Source: Amycolatopsis sp. A133
GTDB lineage: Bacteria > Actinomycetota > Actinomycetes > Mycobacteriales > Pseudonocardiaceae
DNA length: 64,000 nt
Assembly (NCBI RefSeq): GCF_031082405.1
Contig: NZ_JAVHJU010000076.1
Location: 248,001 to 312,000 of the forward strand
Reading direction: 5' to 3'
Shown here one piece after another: positions 43,977 through 52,680 of the stretch. The notes below the pieces were generated by a model. It saw only the letters and a list, made by a program, of their open reading frames with translations, was not told the DNA's origin and did no database searches. A program made the translations under genes and the position numbers. Position 1 is the first letter of the stretch, and every line of letters starts with the position of its first letter.

Positions 43977-44250
43977 CCCGTGTCTCGCCGCGCGCCTGAG
44001 TCACTGCAGGCGCGTCGCCCGCGAAGCCGTGCGGGCGCGGAGCCCACGAATCCCCGCGCCCGCACGGCGAACCCGCACCGACCCCGCACCGACGTCGCCG
44101 CGGCCCAGGAGGTACTCCCTTGCTCACCGCCGCTCGCCGCACCCCGGCCCCGCGTCCCGCGGTCACCGGCCGGAGCTCCGCCCAGCCACCGGTGGTGCGC
44201 ACGGTCCCCGTCGCCCGCGCACTATTGGGCCGGATCCTGATCGGAGCGTC

Positions 44251-45234
44251 ATGCGCAGTCGCCTGAAACCCCGGCGTGCCCGGGCCGCGACCGGGCGGGT
44301 CGTGCTGATCGTCGGCGCCACCAGCGGGATCGGGTTGGCCACGGCGGTCGCGTTCGCGGGCCGGGCCGACAAGCTCGTCCTCGTCTCACGCAGCGCCGAA
44401 GCGCTCGATGCCGCCGAAACGGCCTGCCGACGTGCGGGAGCCGCCGAAGTGGACACCCTGGCCGCAGACATCGCCGCCCCCGAGGCGGCCGCCCGGCTCG
44501 TCGCGCGGACCGTGGCGCGGCACGGCCGGATCGACGTCGTCGTGCACACCGCGGCGGTGATGGGCTACGGCAGTGTGGAGGCGATGCCGGCCGAGGTGTT
44601 CACCGCGGTCGTCGACACCGCCGTCCACGGCACCGTCCACCTGGCCCGCGCGGTTCTCCCGGTCATGCGCAGCCGGCACGCGGGCACGTTCATCGGCGTC
44701 AACTCGCTGCTGGGGTCGATCACCGTTCCGCAGATGGGCGCCTACGCGGTGTCGAAGTGGGGCCAGCGAGCCGTGCTGCGCACCCTGCAGCAGGAAACGC
44801 GGGACGAGCCCGGGGTGTCGGTCTGCATCGTCAGCCCCGGCAGCATCAACACCCCCATCTACTACCAGGCGGCCAACTACACCGGACACGCCGTCCGGCC
44901 CCCGAGGCCGGTCCTCGCCCCGGAACGGGTGGCCGCCGCGATCACGCGGCTCGCCGACCGGCCCCGCCGGCACGTGTCGGTGCCGGTCGGCCCGGGCAAC
45001 CCGCTGGTCATCACCGGATTCCGGCTCCTGCCCCGGCTCTACGACCGGCTGGTCGGTCCCCTGCTGCAGCTGGCCGTGCTCACCCCCGGACGGTGGCGGC
45101 GCACCCCCGGAACCGTGCACCACCCGGCGCCCGTTCGAGAACGCATCCACGGCCGCTGGCCGGCCCCTCCCGAGGAACAGGTGCTGACAATGCCGACCGA
45201 CCCCGCCACCGACACCCCGGCGGCGCGCTCATGA
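44251..45234 (+). CDS. Short-chain dehydrogenase/reductase (SDR)
   Basis: A 327-aa SDR. The cofactor motif is VGATSGIGLATA near residue 21, NAD(P) preference is not clear, the catalytic Ser is in GVNSLLGS and Tyr/Lys in AYAVSKWGQ. The last 70 residues are an extension seen in membrane-bound SDRs of actinomycetes (LPRLYDRLVGPLLQLAVLTP). The substrate is unknown. The ATG at 44251 has GGAG upstream. The stop overlaps the ATG of the following DUF6480-like gene. Confidence 0.9.
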   Translation: MRSRLKPRRARAATGRVVLIVGATSGIGLATAVAFAGRADKLVLVSRSAEALDAAETACRRAGAAEVDTLAADIAAPEAAARLVARTVARHGRIDVVVHTAAVMGYGSVEAMPAEVFTAVVDTAVHGTVHLARAVLPVMRSRHAGTFIGVNSLLGSITVPQMGAYAVSKWGQRAVLRTLQQETRDEPGVSVCIVSPGSINTPIYYQAANYTGHAVRPPRPVLAPERVAAAITRLADRPRRHVSVPVGPGNPLVITGFRLLPRLYDRLVGPLLQLAVLTPGRWRRTPGTVHHPAPVRERIHGRWPAPPEEQVLTMPTDPATDTPAARS

Positions 45235-45455
45235 CCGCGCCCGGACCGGAACCCGACGACGTACCCGGCCTGGAGCCCGGCGGTTCGGTCACCCCCGGCG
45301 ACACCTCGCCCGACGCCGGTCAGACCTCCGGCCTGTCGCACCCCCAGCCGATGCCGTCGAGGAAGGGACCCGTGCTCGCGCTCGTCGTCATCGGGATCAT
45401 GGTGGCCGGGATGGCCGCGTTCTTCCTGCTGCGGGCCTTCGACTTCCTGGACTGA
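45231..45455 (+). CDS. Small single-helix membrane protein (DUF6480-like)
   Basis: A 74-aa protein with the pattern of DUF6480: an acidic Pro/Gly-rich N-terminus (DDVPGLEPGGSVTPGDTSPD) followed by a membrane helix (GPVLALVVIGIMVAGMAAFF). It starts at an ATG overlapping the SDR stop (ATGA), so it is translated with the SDR and may help to anchor it at the membrane (inference). Confidence 0.75.
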   Translation: MTAPGPEPDDVPGLEPGGSVTPGDTSPDAGQTSGLSHPQPMPSRKGPVLALVVIGIMVAGMAAFFLLRAFDFLD

Positions 45456-45490
45456 CCCCGGATCGAGCCGATTCAGCCCGCCTGACCGGG

Positions 45491-46321
45491 TCACCGCCAG
45501 GGCAGGACCTTCCCGTCCCGGACCAGTTCGCCGTACTGGGCCGGATCGACGGGGCGGAACACGAGGTCCAGCAGTGCCTGCGCCGCCCAGGCGGGGCTCG
45601 GCGCGGCGCGCACGTCCCACCACAGCGCCGACGTCGGGGTGTTCATCATCCCGGGACAGACGGCGGCGAGCAGGATCCCGCGGGCCAGGTCGTCGTCACG
45701 GCGGGGACCGGCGAGGGCGCGCACGGCCGCGACCTGGGCGATCTTGGACGGGATGTTGACGAAGCCCGGCCAGTCGCCGCCACGGGCGCTGCCGTCCTTC
45801 ACCGCGTCGCGCCAGGCCGCGACCTGCTTGTCCACCTCGGCCAAGGACGACAGCCCGTCGAACCGGTCGTGCAGGGCGGGGGCCAGGTGGTTCAACGTGC
45901 CGAAGGAGCTGGCCACGACGAGGAACCGGCCGTTGTCGCGCAGCAGCGGGGCGAAAGCCCGCAGCAGGCGGGTGGTGCCGAAGTTGTTGACCTCGGCGTA
46001 GTCCTCGACGATCGCCCGGGGGTCGTCGTCCGGCCCGACGCGCATGACGGCGTTGCCGAACACGATGTCGACGCCGCCGTGCCGCTCCGCCACCCGCGCC
46101 GCGAGACGGCCGGCACCGTCGGGTTCGGCGACGTCGAGAACCTCACCGCGGACCCGGGCACCCCCGGCGGGCAGAGCTTCGACGGCCCGGGCGACGCGGC
46201 CCGCGTCGCGACCGGTGAGGTAAACGGTGTCCTCGGCAGACATTCTCCGGGCGAGCCCTTCGACCAGGGCGAGGCCCAGGCCGTGGGTGGCGCCGGTGAC
46301 GAGGGCGGCTTTGCCGGTCAT
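45491..46321 (-). CDS. SDR family oxidoreductase (carbonyl reductase-like)
   Basis: A 276-aa SDR with the cofactor motif VTGATHGLGLALVEGLA and strand-associated FGNAVMRVG. The catalytic Ser is in VVASSFGT. The usual Y-x-x-x-K reads NIPSK, so the Tyr is replaced by Asn; this substitution seems to be characteristic of a subfamily, so activity may differ. It is divergent from the LysR gene 107 bp away, a typical regulator-target pair. Confidence 0.88.
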   Translation of the reverse strand: MTGKAALVTGATHGLGLALVEGLARRMSAEDTVYLTGRDAGRVARAVEALPAGGARVRGEVLDVAEPDGAGRLAARVAERHGGVDIVFGNAVMRVGPDDDPRAIVEDYAEVNNFGTTRLLRAFAPLLRDNGRFLVVASSFGTLNHLAPALHDRFDGLSSLAEVDKQVAAWRDAVKDGSARGGDWPGFVNIPSKIAQVAAVRALAGPRRDDDLARGILLAAVCPGMMNTPTSALWWDVRAAPSPAWAAQALLDLVFRPVDPAQYGELVRDGKVLPWR

Positions 46322-46428
46322 GCGATTCCTTTCGCGGACAGGGTTCCGATCGGTTCACGACTGCACGCTAGAGCCACCTCCGCCATGCGAACAGCGAAAG
46401 AAACTCATCCCTGGTATGCGTTGGAGTC

Positions 46429-47346
46429 ATGGCCTTCTCCGATGCGTCGCTCACCGCGCTCAGGGTGTTCCGCGAAGTGGCCGAGCGCGGCACGCTCACC
46501 GCGGCGGCCACAGCGCTCGGCTACACCCAGTCCGCGGTCTCGCGGCAGATCGCGTCCCTGGAACGCGCGGCGGGCACGTTGTTGCTCGAACGGCGCCACG
46601 ACGGGGTCCGGCTCACCCCGGCCGGGCAGATCGTGGTGCGCCGCGCCGCCGGCGTCCTCGACCAGCTCGACGCCACCGCCCGCGAACTCGCCGGGCTGCC
46701 CGGCGAAGCGGGCACCGTCCGGCTGGGCTGGTTTCCCACCGCCGGAGCCGACCTGCTCCCCCGCGCCCTGGCCGCCCTGCGGCGCACCCACCCGGCCATC
46801 ACCGTGCTCAGCCGCGAAGGCCGCACTCCGGCCCTGATCCGCGCTCTGCGCGCCGGGACGGTCGACCTCGCGCTGCTGGCCTCGGCCCCGCCGTTCCGGC
46901 CGCCCGACACCGAAACCCCCGCGCTGACGCTGCACACCCTCGCCGAGCGCAGCCTGCACGTCGCCGTGCCTGCGAACCACCCGCTCGCCCGCCGTGAGTA
47001 CATCGACGTGGCCGACCTGCGCGGGCAGCGCTGGATCGCCGACTCGGGCGACGACCGGGCCATGGGCGTGTGGCCCGGGCTCGACGAGCGGCCCGAGATC
47101 GCCCACACCGCCCGCGACTGGCTGGCCAAGCTGCACCTCGTGGCGGCCGGCTGCGGCATCACGACGGTGCCCGGCGCACTCGAACCCGTCGTCCCGCCCG
47201 GGGTGCGGGTGCTGGCGGTCCGCGGCGGCCCGGGCGAGCAACGCCGCATCCTGCTCGCCCACCTCCCGCGGCCCCTTCCGGAACCGGCCGCCCGCGTCGC
47301 CGCGGCGCTGCGCACCGCCGCCCTCGAACCGGGCACCCGGCCGTAG
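46429..47346 (+). CDS. LysR-family transcriptional regulator
   Basis: A 305-aa LTTR. The N-terminal winged helix is ALRVFREVAERGTLTAAATA followed by SAVSRQIASLERAAG; residues 90-300 form the periplasmic-binding-like effector domain (TVRLGWFPTAGADLLP, LHVAVPANHPLA, CGITTVPGALEP). LTTRs usually control the divergent neighbour, here the SDR gene at 45491-46321. GGAG lies close to the ATG. Confidence 0.92.
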   Translation: MAFSDASLTALRVFREVAERGTLTAAATALGYTQSAVSRQIASLERAAGTLLLERRHDGVRLTPAGQIVVRRAAGVLDQLDATARELAGLPGEAGTVRLGWFPTAGADLLPRALAALRRTHPAITVLSREGRTPALIRALRAGTVDLALLASAPPFRPPDTETPALTLHTLAERSLHVAVPANHPLARREYIDVADLRGQRWIADSGDDRAMGVWPGLDERPEIAHTARDWLAKLHLVAAGCGITTVPGALEPVVPPGVRVLAVRGGPGEQRRILLAHLPRPLPEPAARVAAALRTAALEPGTRP

Positions 47347-47379
47347 GGTCGGGTCAGCCTCTCGCTCTACGGCGGCTGC

Positions 47380-48190
47380 TCACCACGCCAGCCGGAAGAC
47401 GGGCCAGCCGATCTCGGTCCGCCAGGTCGCCGGATCCGGGTCGTCGCGCGGGCCGGCGAGGTACGCCTCGTGGACCGGACCGTCCACGGTGAGGGCGTGG
47501 TCGACCACCCAGGCACCGAGCCTGCCGTAGGTGACGTCGATGTCGTCATGGGATCCGGAATGGACGACGACGGCGAGCTCGGCGGCCGGCAGCTCCACGG
47601 GCCGCACCCGTCCCCCGGGCGGGCGGGTCGGCGACCGGCCGGTAGACCAGGACGGCACCCCGGCCGCCGGTGAACAGCTCGTTGGCGTAGCGGCCCCCCG
47701 GCGGCCCCAGCGGCGGCAGACCGGCGACCGCGGCGTCGAGTTCGGCCATCGCCTCGCCGTACCGGGCCAGCACGTCGTCGTGGTCGACCACACCCTCGAC
47801 CGCGGCGACCGTCTTCGCGGCCACCGCGCGGAGCTCGACGTCCAAGCCGTCGTCGCCGGGACGCAGCACCCGCCGCAGCGAAACCACCGCGGCCCGGGTC
47901 CGGTCCAGTTCCTCTTCCAGCCGCCGCAGGTGCCCCCCGGCCAGGTCCGCGCGCTCCGCCGCGTCCTCGGTCGCGAGGATCTTGGCCACGTCGTTCAGTG
48001 GCACGCCCAGCTCCCGCAACCGGTGGATGACCTGGGCGGCCGGTATCTGGTCGGCGGTGTAGTACCGGTAGCCGCTGGCGGGGTCGACCGACGCGGGTTC
48101 CAGCAGCCCGGACTCGTGGTAGCGGCGCAGGGTCCGCACGCTCAGGTGCGTCAGCTGCGCGAACTCGCCGATCGTCAATCCACGGAACAC
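47380..48190 (-). pseudogene. Frameshifted MerR-family regulator with GyrI-like effector domain
   Basis: The start (GTG at 48190) reads FRGLTIGEFAQLTHLSVRTL, the MerR winged helix, then YHESGLLEP and a dimerisation coil. The GyrI-like effector domain begins after residue 125, but the frame is lost near 47611-47627 in a C/G run (between VADPP and PGGRVRPVELP). The second part (ELAVVVHSGSHDDIDVTYGR to RTEIGWPVFRLAW) continues in another frame and stops at 47380. A single extra base explains it. It may be a true mutation or a sequencing error. Confidence 0.85.
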
Positions 48191-48209
48191 CCCTCCACTG
48201 TGCACCGCC

Positions 48210-48240
48210 TTGACCCTCTCCCCGGGAGAGGGCCCACGGT
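48210..48240 (+). promoter_or_regulatory. MerR-type operator/promoter
   Basis: CCCTCTCCC-C-GGGAGAGGG (48214-48232) is a perfect 9-1-9 palindrome directly after TTGACC (48210-48215), placing the dyad in the spacer behind a -35 box. This is the standard MerR-activated promoter design. It points at the NTF2-like gene at 48248 and lies 20 bp upstream of the regulator start on the other strand. Confidence 0.8.
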
Positions 48241-48247
48241 GGTCAGC

Positions 48248-48595
48248 ATGAGTGAAGCGATCGACACCCGCGAGCTGCCCGCGGTGATCACCGGCTACCT
48301 GTCCGCCCACCAGGCCCGCGACCTGGACCGGGAGCTGGCGTACTACACCGAGGACGCCGTCGTCACCGACGAGGGCAAGACCCACCGCGGCAAGAAGGAG
48401 ATCCGCGGCTGGCTCACCCGGGCCGCGAGCGAGTACACGTACACGACGACGCTCGTCGCGGCCCACCGAGTCGACGACGAGCACTACGTGGCGGTCCACC
48501 ACCTCGAGGGCGACTTCCCCGGCGGGGTCGTCGACCTGCGGTTCCGGTTCACCCTGGCCGGGGATCGCATCACCGGGCTGGTGATCGAACCCTGA
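48248..48595 (+). CDS. NTF2-like / SnoaL-type small protein
   Basis: A 115-aa cone-shaped NTF2-fold protein: PAVITGYLSAHQARDLDREL, YYTEDAVVTDEGKTHRGKKE, VHHLEGDFPGGVVDLRFRFT and LAGDRITGLVIEP. SnoaL-like proteins include polyketide cyclases and isomerases, but many are uncharacterised. Transcription probably starts at the MerR-type promoter and gives a very short leader. Confidence 0.88.
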   Translation: MSEAIDTRELPAVITGYLSAHQARDLDRELAYYTEDAVVTDEGKTHRGKKEIRGWLTRAASEYTYTTTLVAAHRVDDEHYVAVHHLEGDFPGGVVDLRFRFTLAGDRITGLVIEP

Positions 48596-48650
48596 TGCAC
48601 GGCAACACGGTCGACGTTCGAAGCAGGCCGCACCGACGTCGGCTCCTCCC

Positions 48651-49766
48651 CTAGCGAAACCGGCGGGGGTTGAACGGCGCCAGCATCGGGTGCGGGGTGC
48701 CCGTGGTGATCTCGTACGTCAGCAGCTCGCCCGCGATCAGCGCGAGCGTGGCGCCGCTGTGGGTGAAGGCGAGGTACAGACCGCCGATCTCGTCCGTCCG
48801 GCCGAGGACGGGCTCGCCGTCGCCGGGGACCGGCTTCGGGCCGATCCCGTGATGGGCGGCCGTCAGGGGCGGATGGCCCGCCAGCAGCCGGGACGCCTCC
48901 CCCAGCAGCTCGGCCACGATTTCGGCGGGGACGTCGAAGCCGTCGCCGGTGGGCCGGATGCTCGCGGTGGTCCAGTCCGCGTCGACGGCGAGGCCGCCGT
49001 GCGGCGTCGGACGGAGGGAGACCCGTGGCGTGTTGAGGACGGCGCGCAGCGGCGTGTCCACCGGCGTGGTCGTCACCAGCAGGGAGACGGGCGTCGCGTC
49101 CGGGACCGGGACACCGAGCCGGGACGCCATCGCGGGTACGGCGGGTCCGGTCGCCAGCACGACCGATCGGGCCGGGTGCAGCTCGCCCGCGGCGGTGCGG
49201 ACGCCGGCCACCGCGCCGTCCGCGGTCACCACCTCGGCGGGACCCGCGTTGGTCAGGATGTGCCCGCCGTGCCCGGCGAAGTCCTCGATCAGGAACACGG
49301 CGAGGCTGGGCAGGTCCACCCACCCCTCGCCGGGGTTCCAGACGGCGCCGGTCGGCGGGATCGCGCCCGGATCGACGCCGGGGACGGTCGCGGCGACCCG
49401 GCCGGGGTCGAGGAGGTGGCTTTCGTAGCCGTGGGCGAGTTCGTGCTCGTGCTGCTGCCGCAGTTCAGGTGCGCGGTCACCGGGGAGCCAGGCGAGGCCC
49501 CCGTCGAACCGCAACCAGTCCACGCTCGGCTGCCGGGCCGCGAGCGTGCGGTAGCGATCGATCCCGGCGATCCGCAGCCGGTGGTAATCCTCGCTGCGCG
49601 GGCCCGCGGAGTTCAGCCACGACAGCGAACGCCCGGAAGCGTTGCTCGTCAGCTCCCCCTCGGTGATCAACGTGACCGGGGCCCCGGCCCGGGCGAGGTG
49701 GCGGGCGGTGGAGATGCCGACGATGCCGCCGCCGACGACGACAACGGGAGCCTGGGTACTGCGCAT
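48651..49766 (-). CDS. FAD-dependent oxidoreductase (DAO family)
   Basis: A 371-aa glycine oxidase/D-amino-acid oxidase-like flavoprotein. The FAD motif VVVVGGGIVGISTARHLARA is at the N-terminus, and the C-terminal GGLYLAFTHSGATLALIAGE is the second FAD-contact segment. It oxidises an amine or amino acid to the imine with oxygen; the substrate is unknown. I chose ATG 49766 because the preceding 37 codons are Arg-rich and read as non-coding. It lies downstream of the MarR regulator gene in the same direction. Confidence 0.88.
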   Translation of the reverse strand: MRSTQAPVVVVGGGIVGISTARHLARAGAPVTLITEGELTSNASGRSLSWLNSAGPRSEDYHRLRIAGIDRYRTLAARQPSVDWLRFDGGLAWLPGDRAPELRQQHEHELAHGYESHLLDPGRVAATVPGVDPGAIPPTGAVWNPGEGWVDLPSLAVFLIEDFAGHGGHILTNAGPAEVVTADGAVAGVRTAAGELHPARSVVLATGPAVPAMASRLGVPVPDATPVSLLVTTTPVDTPLRAVLNTPRVSLRPTPHGGLAVDADWTTASIRPTGDGFDVPAEIVAELLGEASRLLAGHPPLTAAHHGIGPKPVPGDGEPVLGRTDEIGGLYLAFTHSGATLALIAGELLTYEITTGTPHPMLAPFNPRRFR

Positions 49767-49873
49767 CGGAAGAATGAGACCTTTCGGGAGGGTCGCGGTT
49801 TTCAGCGGCCGCGGTCGCGACCCTCCGCTCGAGTTCGCCCCTGACCGCCGCCGCCTTCCGGGCCCCGAGGGGA

Positions 49874-50305
49874 TCACCGCCGGGACACGACCCGGCCGGC
49901 CGCGACCAGGAGCCTGCGAAGCTCGCGCCGGTCCTGTTCGCCGAGCTCGGCCAGGACGCGGTCCTCGGCCTCGGCCACCTCGGGGTCGAGGCGCGCGAGC
50001 ACGGTCACGCCCTCGCGCGTCAGCGTGGCGGGCAACGACCTCCCGGACGGCACCGTGGCGGGTCGCGTCACCAGGCCGCGATCCTGCAGCTCGCGAACCA
50101 CCTTGTTCATCGCCTGCGGCGACACGCGGGCCTCGCGGGCCAGCTGGGCGTTGGACTTCGGGGACTGCGACAGCATCCGCAGGCAGAGGTATTCCGGCGC
50201 CGCCAGCCGCGACGGCTCCAGCACGGTAGCGGCCACCTCGGCGCGCAAGGCCGCGGTGATCCGATGCAGCAGGTAGCCGAGCGGCTCGTCCCGAACACCT
50301 TCCAT
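49874..50305 (-). CDS. MarR-family transcriptional regulator
   Basis: A 143-aa winged-helix regulator: YLLHRITAALRAEVAATVLE, YLCLRMLSQSPKSNAQLARE, VSPQAMNKVVRELQDRGLVT and the wing ATVPSGRSLPATLTREG. MarR dimers bind palindromes at their own promoter and release on ligand binding. The ATG at 50305 is the best choice since upstream Met codons lie within the operator; the transcript may be leaderless. It is divergent to the methyltransferase gene. Confidence 0.9.
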   Translation of the reverse strand: MEGVRDEPLGYLLHRITAALRAEVAATVLEPSRLAAPEYLCLRMLSQSPKSNAQLAREARVSPQAMNKVVRELQDRGLVTRPATVPSGRSLPATLTREGVTVLARLDPEVAEAEDRVLAELGEQDRRELRRLLVAAGRVVSRR

Positions 50306-50306
50306 A

Positions 50307-50338
50307 TCAACCATGTTGACATATATCAACTTGGTTGA
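50307..50338. promoter_or_regulatory. Twin MarR-type operators in the divergent promoter
   Basis: Two 13-bp palindromes TCAAC-N3-GTTGA lie at 50307-50319 and 50326-50338, with centres 19 bp apart. They sit between the MarR start (50305) and the methyltransferase start (50352), and the AT-rich sequence between them (CATATA) could supply promoter elements. Confidence 0.8.
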
Positions 50339-50351
50339 CACCCTGGGGTGC

Positions 50352-51038
50352 ATGACGAACTCATCCGGCGACGCGTTGTTCGAATCCGCCTACCGTGGCC
50401 AGGCTCCCGAGATGGGGCCGGGTTTCCGGCCGCCGTGGAGCATCGGCGAACCGCAACCCGAGATCGCCGCGCTCATCAACGCGGGCGCATTCCACGGCGA
50501 GGTCCTCGACGCCGGCTGCGGCGAGGGCGCGACGTCGCTCCACCTCGCCGAGCGGGGCTTCACGACCGTCGGCCTGGACCAGTCGCCGACCGCGATCAGG
50601 CTCGCCCGCACGGAAGCCGCCCGCCGCGGCTTGGCCAACACCAGTTTCGCGGTCGCCGACATCAGCACGTTCACCGGCTACGACCGCCGTTTCGGCACCA
50701 TCGTCGACAGCACCCTGTTCCACTCGATGCCGGTCGAACTGCGGCGGGGGTACCAGGAATCGATCGTGCGCGCCGCGTCACCCGGCGCGTCCTACTTCGT
50801 GCTGGTGTTCGACAGCGCGACCGTGCCCTCGGACAAAGTCAACCCGGTCTCCCCAGCGGAACTACGCGAAGTGGTGGGCGCACACTGGACGATCGACGAG
50901 ATCCGGCCGGCCCGCATCCACGCCAACGTCCCCGAGAACTTCCCGGATTTCGCGGCCTTCGCCGGCAGCGACGTCCGAAACGAGGGCAACGGCCGCAAGT
51001 CGGCACCCGCCTGGCTGCTGTCGGCGCACCTGTCCTGA
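50352..51038 (+). CDS. Class I SAM-dependent methyltransferase
   Basis: 228 aa; the SAM-binding motif I is VLDAGCGEGATSLHLAERG, and SNARE-like motifs follow (GLDQSPTAIRLAR, FAVADISTF, IVDSTLFHSMP). It belongs to the tellurite/thiopurine-resistance-like group of small methyltransferases (moderately sure). It probably detoxifies a small molecule sensed by the divergent MarR protein; this is inference. The start ATG lies 14 bp after the second operator. Confidence 0.88.
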   Translation: MTNSSGDALFESAYRGQAPEMGPGFRPPWSIGEPQPEIAALINAGAFHGEVLDAGCGEGATSLHLAERGFTTVGLDQSPTAIRLARTEAARRGLANTSFAVADISTFTGYDRRFGTIVDSTLFHSMPVELRRGYQESIVRAASPGASYFVLVFDSATVPSDKVNPVSPAELREVVGAHWTIDEIRPARIHANVPENFPDFAAFAGSDVRNEGNGRKSAPAWLLSAHLS

Positions 51039-51061
51039 CCGGGAGGTCGTGCCGGGCACCG

Positions 51062-51961
51062 TCACCCGGATCCCCCACGGCGTGACGCACCGTCGCCGGC
51101 CTCGCTCCGCGTGTTTCCGGGGCGGAACCGCGCGAGCACGCCGTGGCGCGGAGCGAACACCCAGCACACCAGGAACACCGCCGTGGTGACCAGCACGATC
51201 AGACCGCCGGCAGCGAGGTTGAGCGCGTAGGACAGGTACAACCCGGTCGCCGCCGAAACCATCCCGATCGCCGGGGCCAGCGCCATCATGATGCCGAGGC
51301 GGTCGGTCAGCAGCCGCGCGCAGGCGGCCGGGGTGATCAGCAGTGCGAGCACCAGGATGTTGCCCACCGCCTGCAGCGAGATCACGATCGCGACCGTCAC
51401 CATCGTGTAGAGCGCGATGTCGAGCCGGAACACGCGGATGCCCAGCGCCCGCGCGGTTTCCCGGTCGAGGCTGACCGTGACGAGTTCCTTGTGCACGGCC
51501 GCCGCGGCGAGTAGCAGGACCGCGCCCGCGATCGCGACGACGCGGACGTCGCCGTCGCTGATACCGAGGATCTGGCCGAACAGGAACGACTCCAGCGAAC
51601 CGGAATAGCCGGGCGCGCTGGAGAGGATCACGATGCCCAGGCCGAATGCGGCCGCGAAGAACACCCCGATCACGGTGTCCTCCTTGAGCCGTTTGTTCTG
51701 GGCGAACACCGCGACGCTCAACGCGGTCAGCAGCCCGGCGATCGCGCCGCCGATCGCCAGGTCGAACCGGAACACGAACGCGAGCGCGACGCCGGGGAAC
51801 ACCGAATGGGAGACGGCGTCGCCGATGAAGGCCATGCCGCGCAACACGACGTGGCTGCCGATCACGCCGCAGACCACGCCCGACATCATCGCGACGAGGA
51901 ACGCGCGGCGCATGAACTCGTGTTCCCACGGCGCCAGGAGAAAGCCGGTGACGGCGGTCAT
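51062..51961 (-). CDS. Metal ABC transporter permease (anchored repeat type)
   Basis: A 299-aa ABC-3 family permease with about eight membrane helices: FLVAMMSGVVCGVIGSHVVL, RGMAFIGDAVSHSVFPGVAL, TVIGVFFAAAFGLGIVIL, VGNILVLALLITPAACARL. These permeases import zinc or manganese with a cluster A-I binding protein. The ATG overlaps the ATPase stop (ATGA). It is the last gene of the five-gene transporter operon. Confidence 0.92.
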   Translation of the reverse strand: MTAVTGFLLAPWEHEFMRRAFLVAMMSGVVCGVIGSHVVLRGMAFIGDAVSHSVFPGVALAFVFRFDLAIGGAIAGLLTALSVAVFAQNKRLKEDTVIGVFFAAAFGLGIVILSSAPGYSGSLESFLFGQILGISDGDVRVVAIAGAVLLLAAAAVHKELVTVSLDRETARALGIRVFRLDIALYTMVTVAIVISLQAVGNILVLALLITPAACARLLTDRLGIMMALAPAIGMVSAATGLYLSYALNLAAGGLIVLVTTAVFLVCWVFAPRHGVLARFRPGNTRSEAGDGASRRGGSG

Positions 51962-52680
51962 CGGGTGATCCCCAGGGAGTGGATGAGCTGGTCGGACCGG
52001 GTGACGCCGAACGCGCGCAGCCACACTTCCGGGTCCCGCAGCCGCTCGGGTGGTCCGTCGGCGACGATGCTGCGGTTGAGCAGGCACAGCCGGTCGCACA
52101 GCGCCGCGGCGGCAGGCAGGTCGTGGGTGGTCATCAACACCGCGTCGCCCTCGTCCTTCAGGGCCCGGAACAGCCCGGTGAGCAGTTCCTGGGTGGGCAC
52201 GTCGAGCCCGGTGAACGGCTCGTCCAGCAGCAGCAGCCGCGGCCGGACGGCCAGCGCGCGGGCGACGAGCACCCGCTGCCGCTGCCCGCCGGACAGCTCA
52301 CCGATCGGGCGCCGGGCGAGGCCGGTCAGGTCCACCCGGCGCAGGGCGTCCCGGACCGCCTCCCGGTCGTCGCGGCCGGGACGGCGGAGGAAGCCGATGG
52401 CCGGCGCGCGGCCGGTCAGCACGGCCTTCTCCACCGAGATCGGGAAGTCCCAGGCGAACTCGTGGCGCTGCGGGACGTACCCGACCGTGCCGTCGAGCCG
52501 GATCGCCCCGGCCGCGGCCGGGAGCAGGCCGAGGACGGCGCGCAGCAGGGTGGTCTTGCCCGCACCGTTGGGCCCGATCAGACCGACCAGTTCACCGCCG
52601 GCCACGCTCAAGTCCACTTCGGACAGTGCGTCGCGGCCGCCCAGCCGGACGCTCAGCCCGGTGATCTCCAGCGCGGTCAC
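51958..52680 (-). CDS. Metal ABC transporter ATP-binding protein (anchored repeat type)
   Basis: A 240-aa ATPase: Walker A GPNGAGKTT, Q-loop VPQRHEFAWDFP, signature LSGGQRQR, Walker B LLLLDEPFTG and the H-loop TTHD. It couples ATP hydrolysis to uptake through the permease encoded next. The GTG overlaps the stop of the preceding gene (GTGA) and its own stop overlaps the permease ATG. Confidence 0.95.
   Translation of the reverse strand: MTALEITGLSVRLGGRDALSEVDLSVAGGELVGLIGPNGAGKTTLLRAVLGLLPAAAGAIRLDGTVGYVPQRHEFAWDFPISVEKAVLTGRAPAIGFLRRPGRDDREAVRDALRRVDLTGLARRPIGELSGGQRQRVLVARALAVRPRLLLLDEPFTGLDVPTQELLTGLFRALKDEGDAVLMTTHDLPAAAALCDRLCLLNRSIVADGPPERLRDPEVWLRAFGVTRSDQLIHSLGITR

Noticed and set aside
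43977..44250. Plus-strand frame leading into the SDR
   Set aside because: The sequence before the ATG at 44251 is Arg/Pro-rich with no family signal; GGAG supports the later start.
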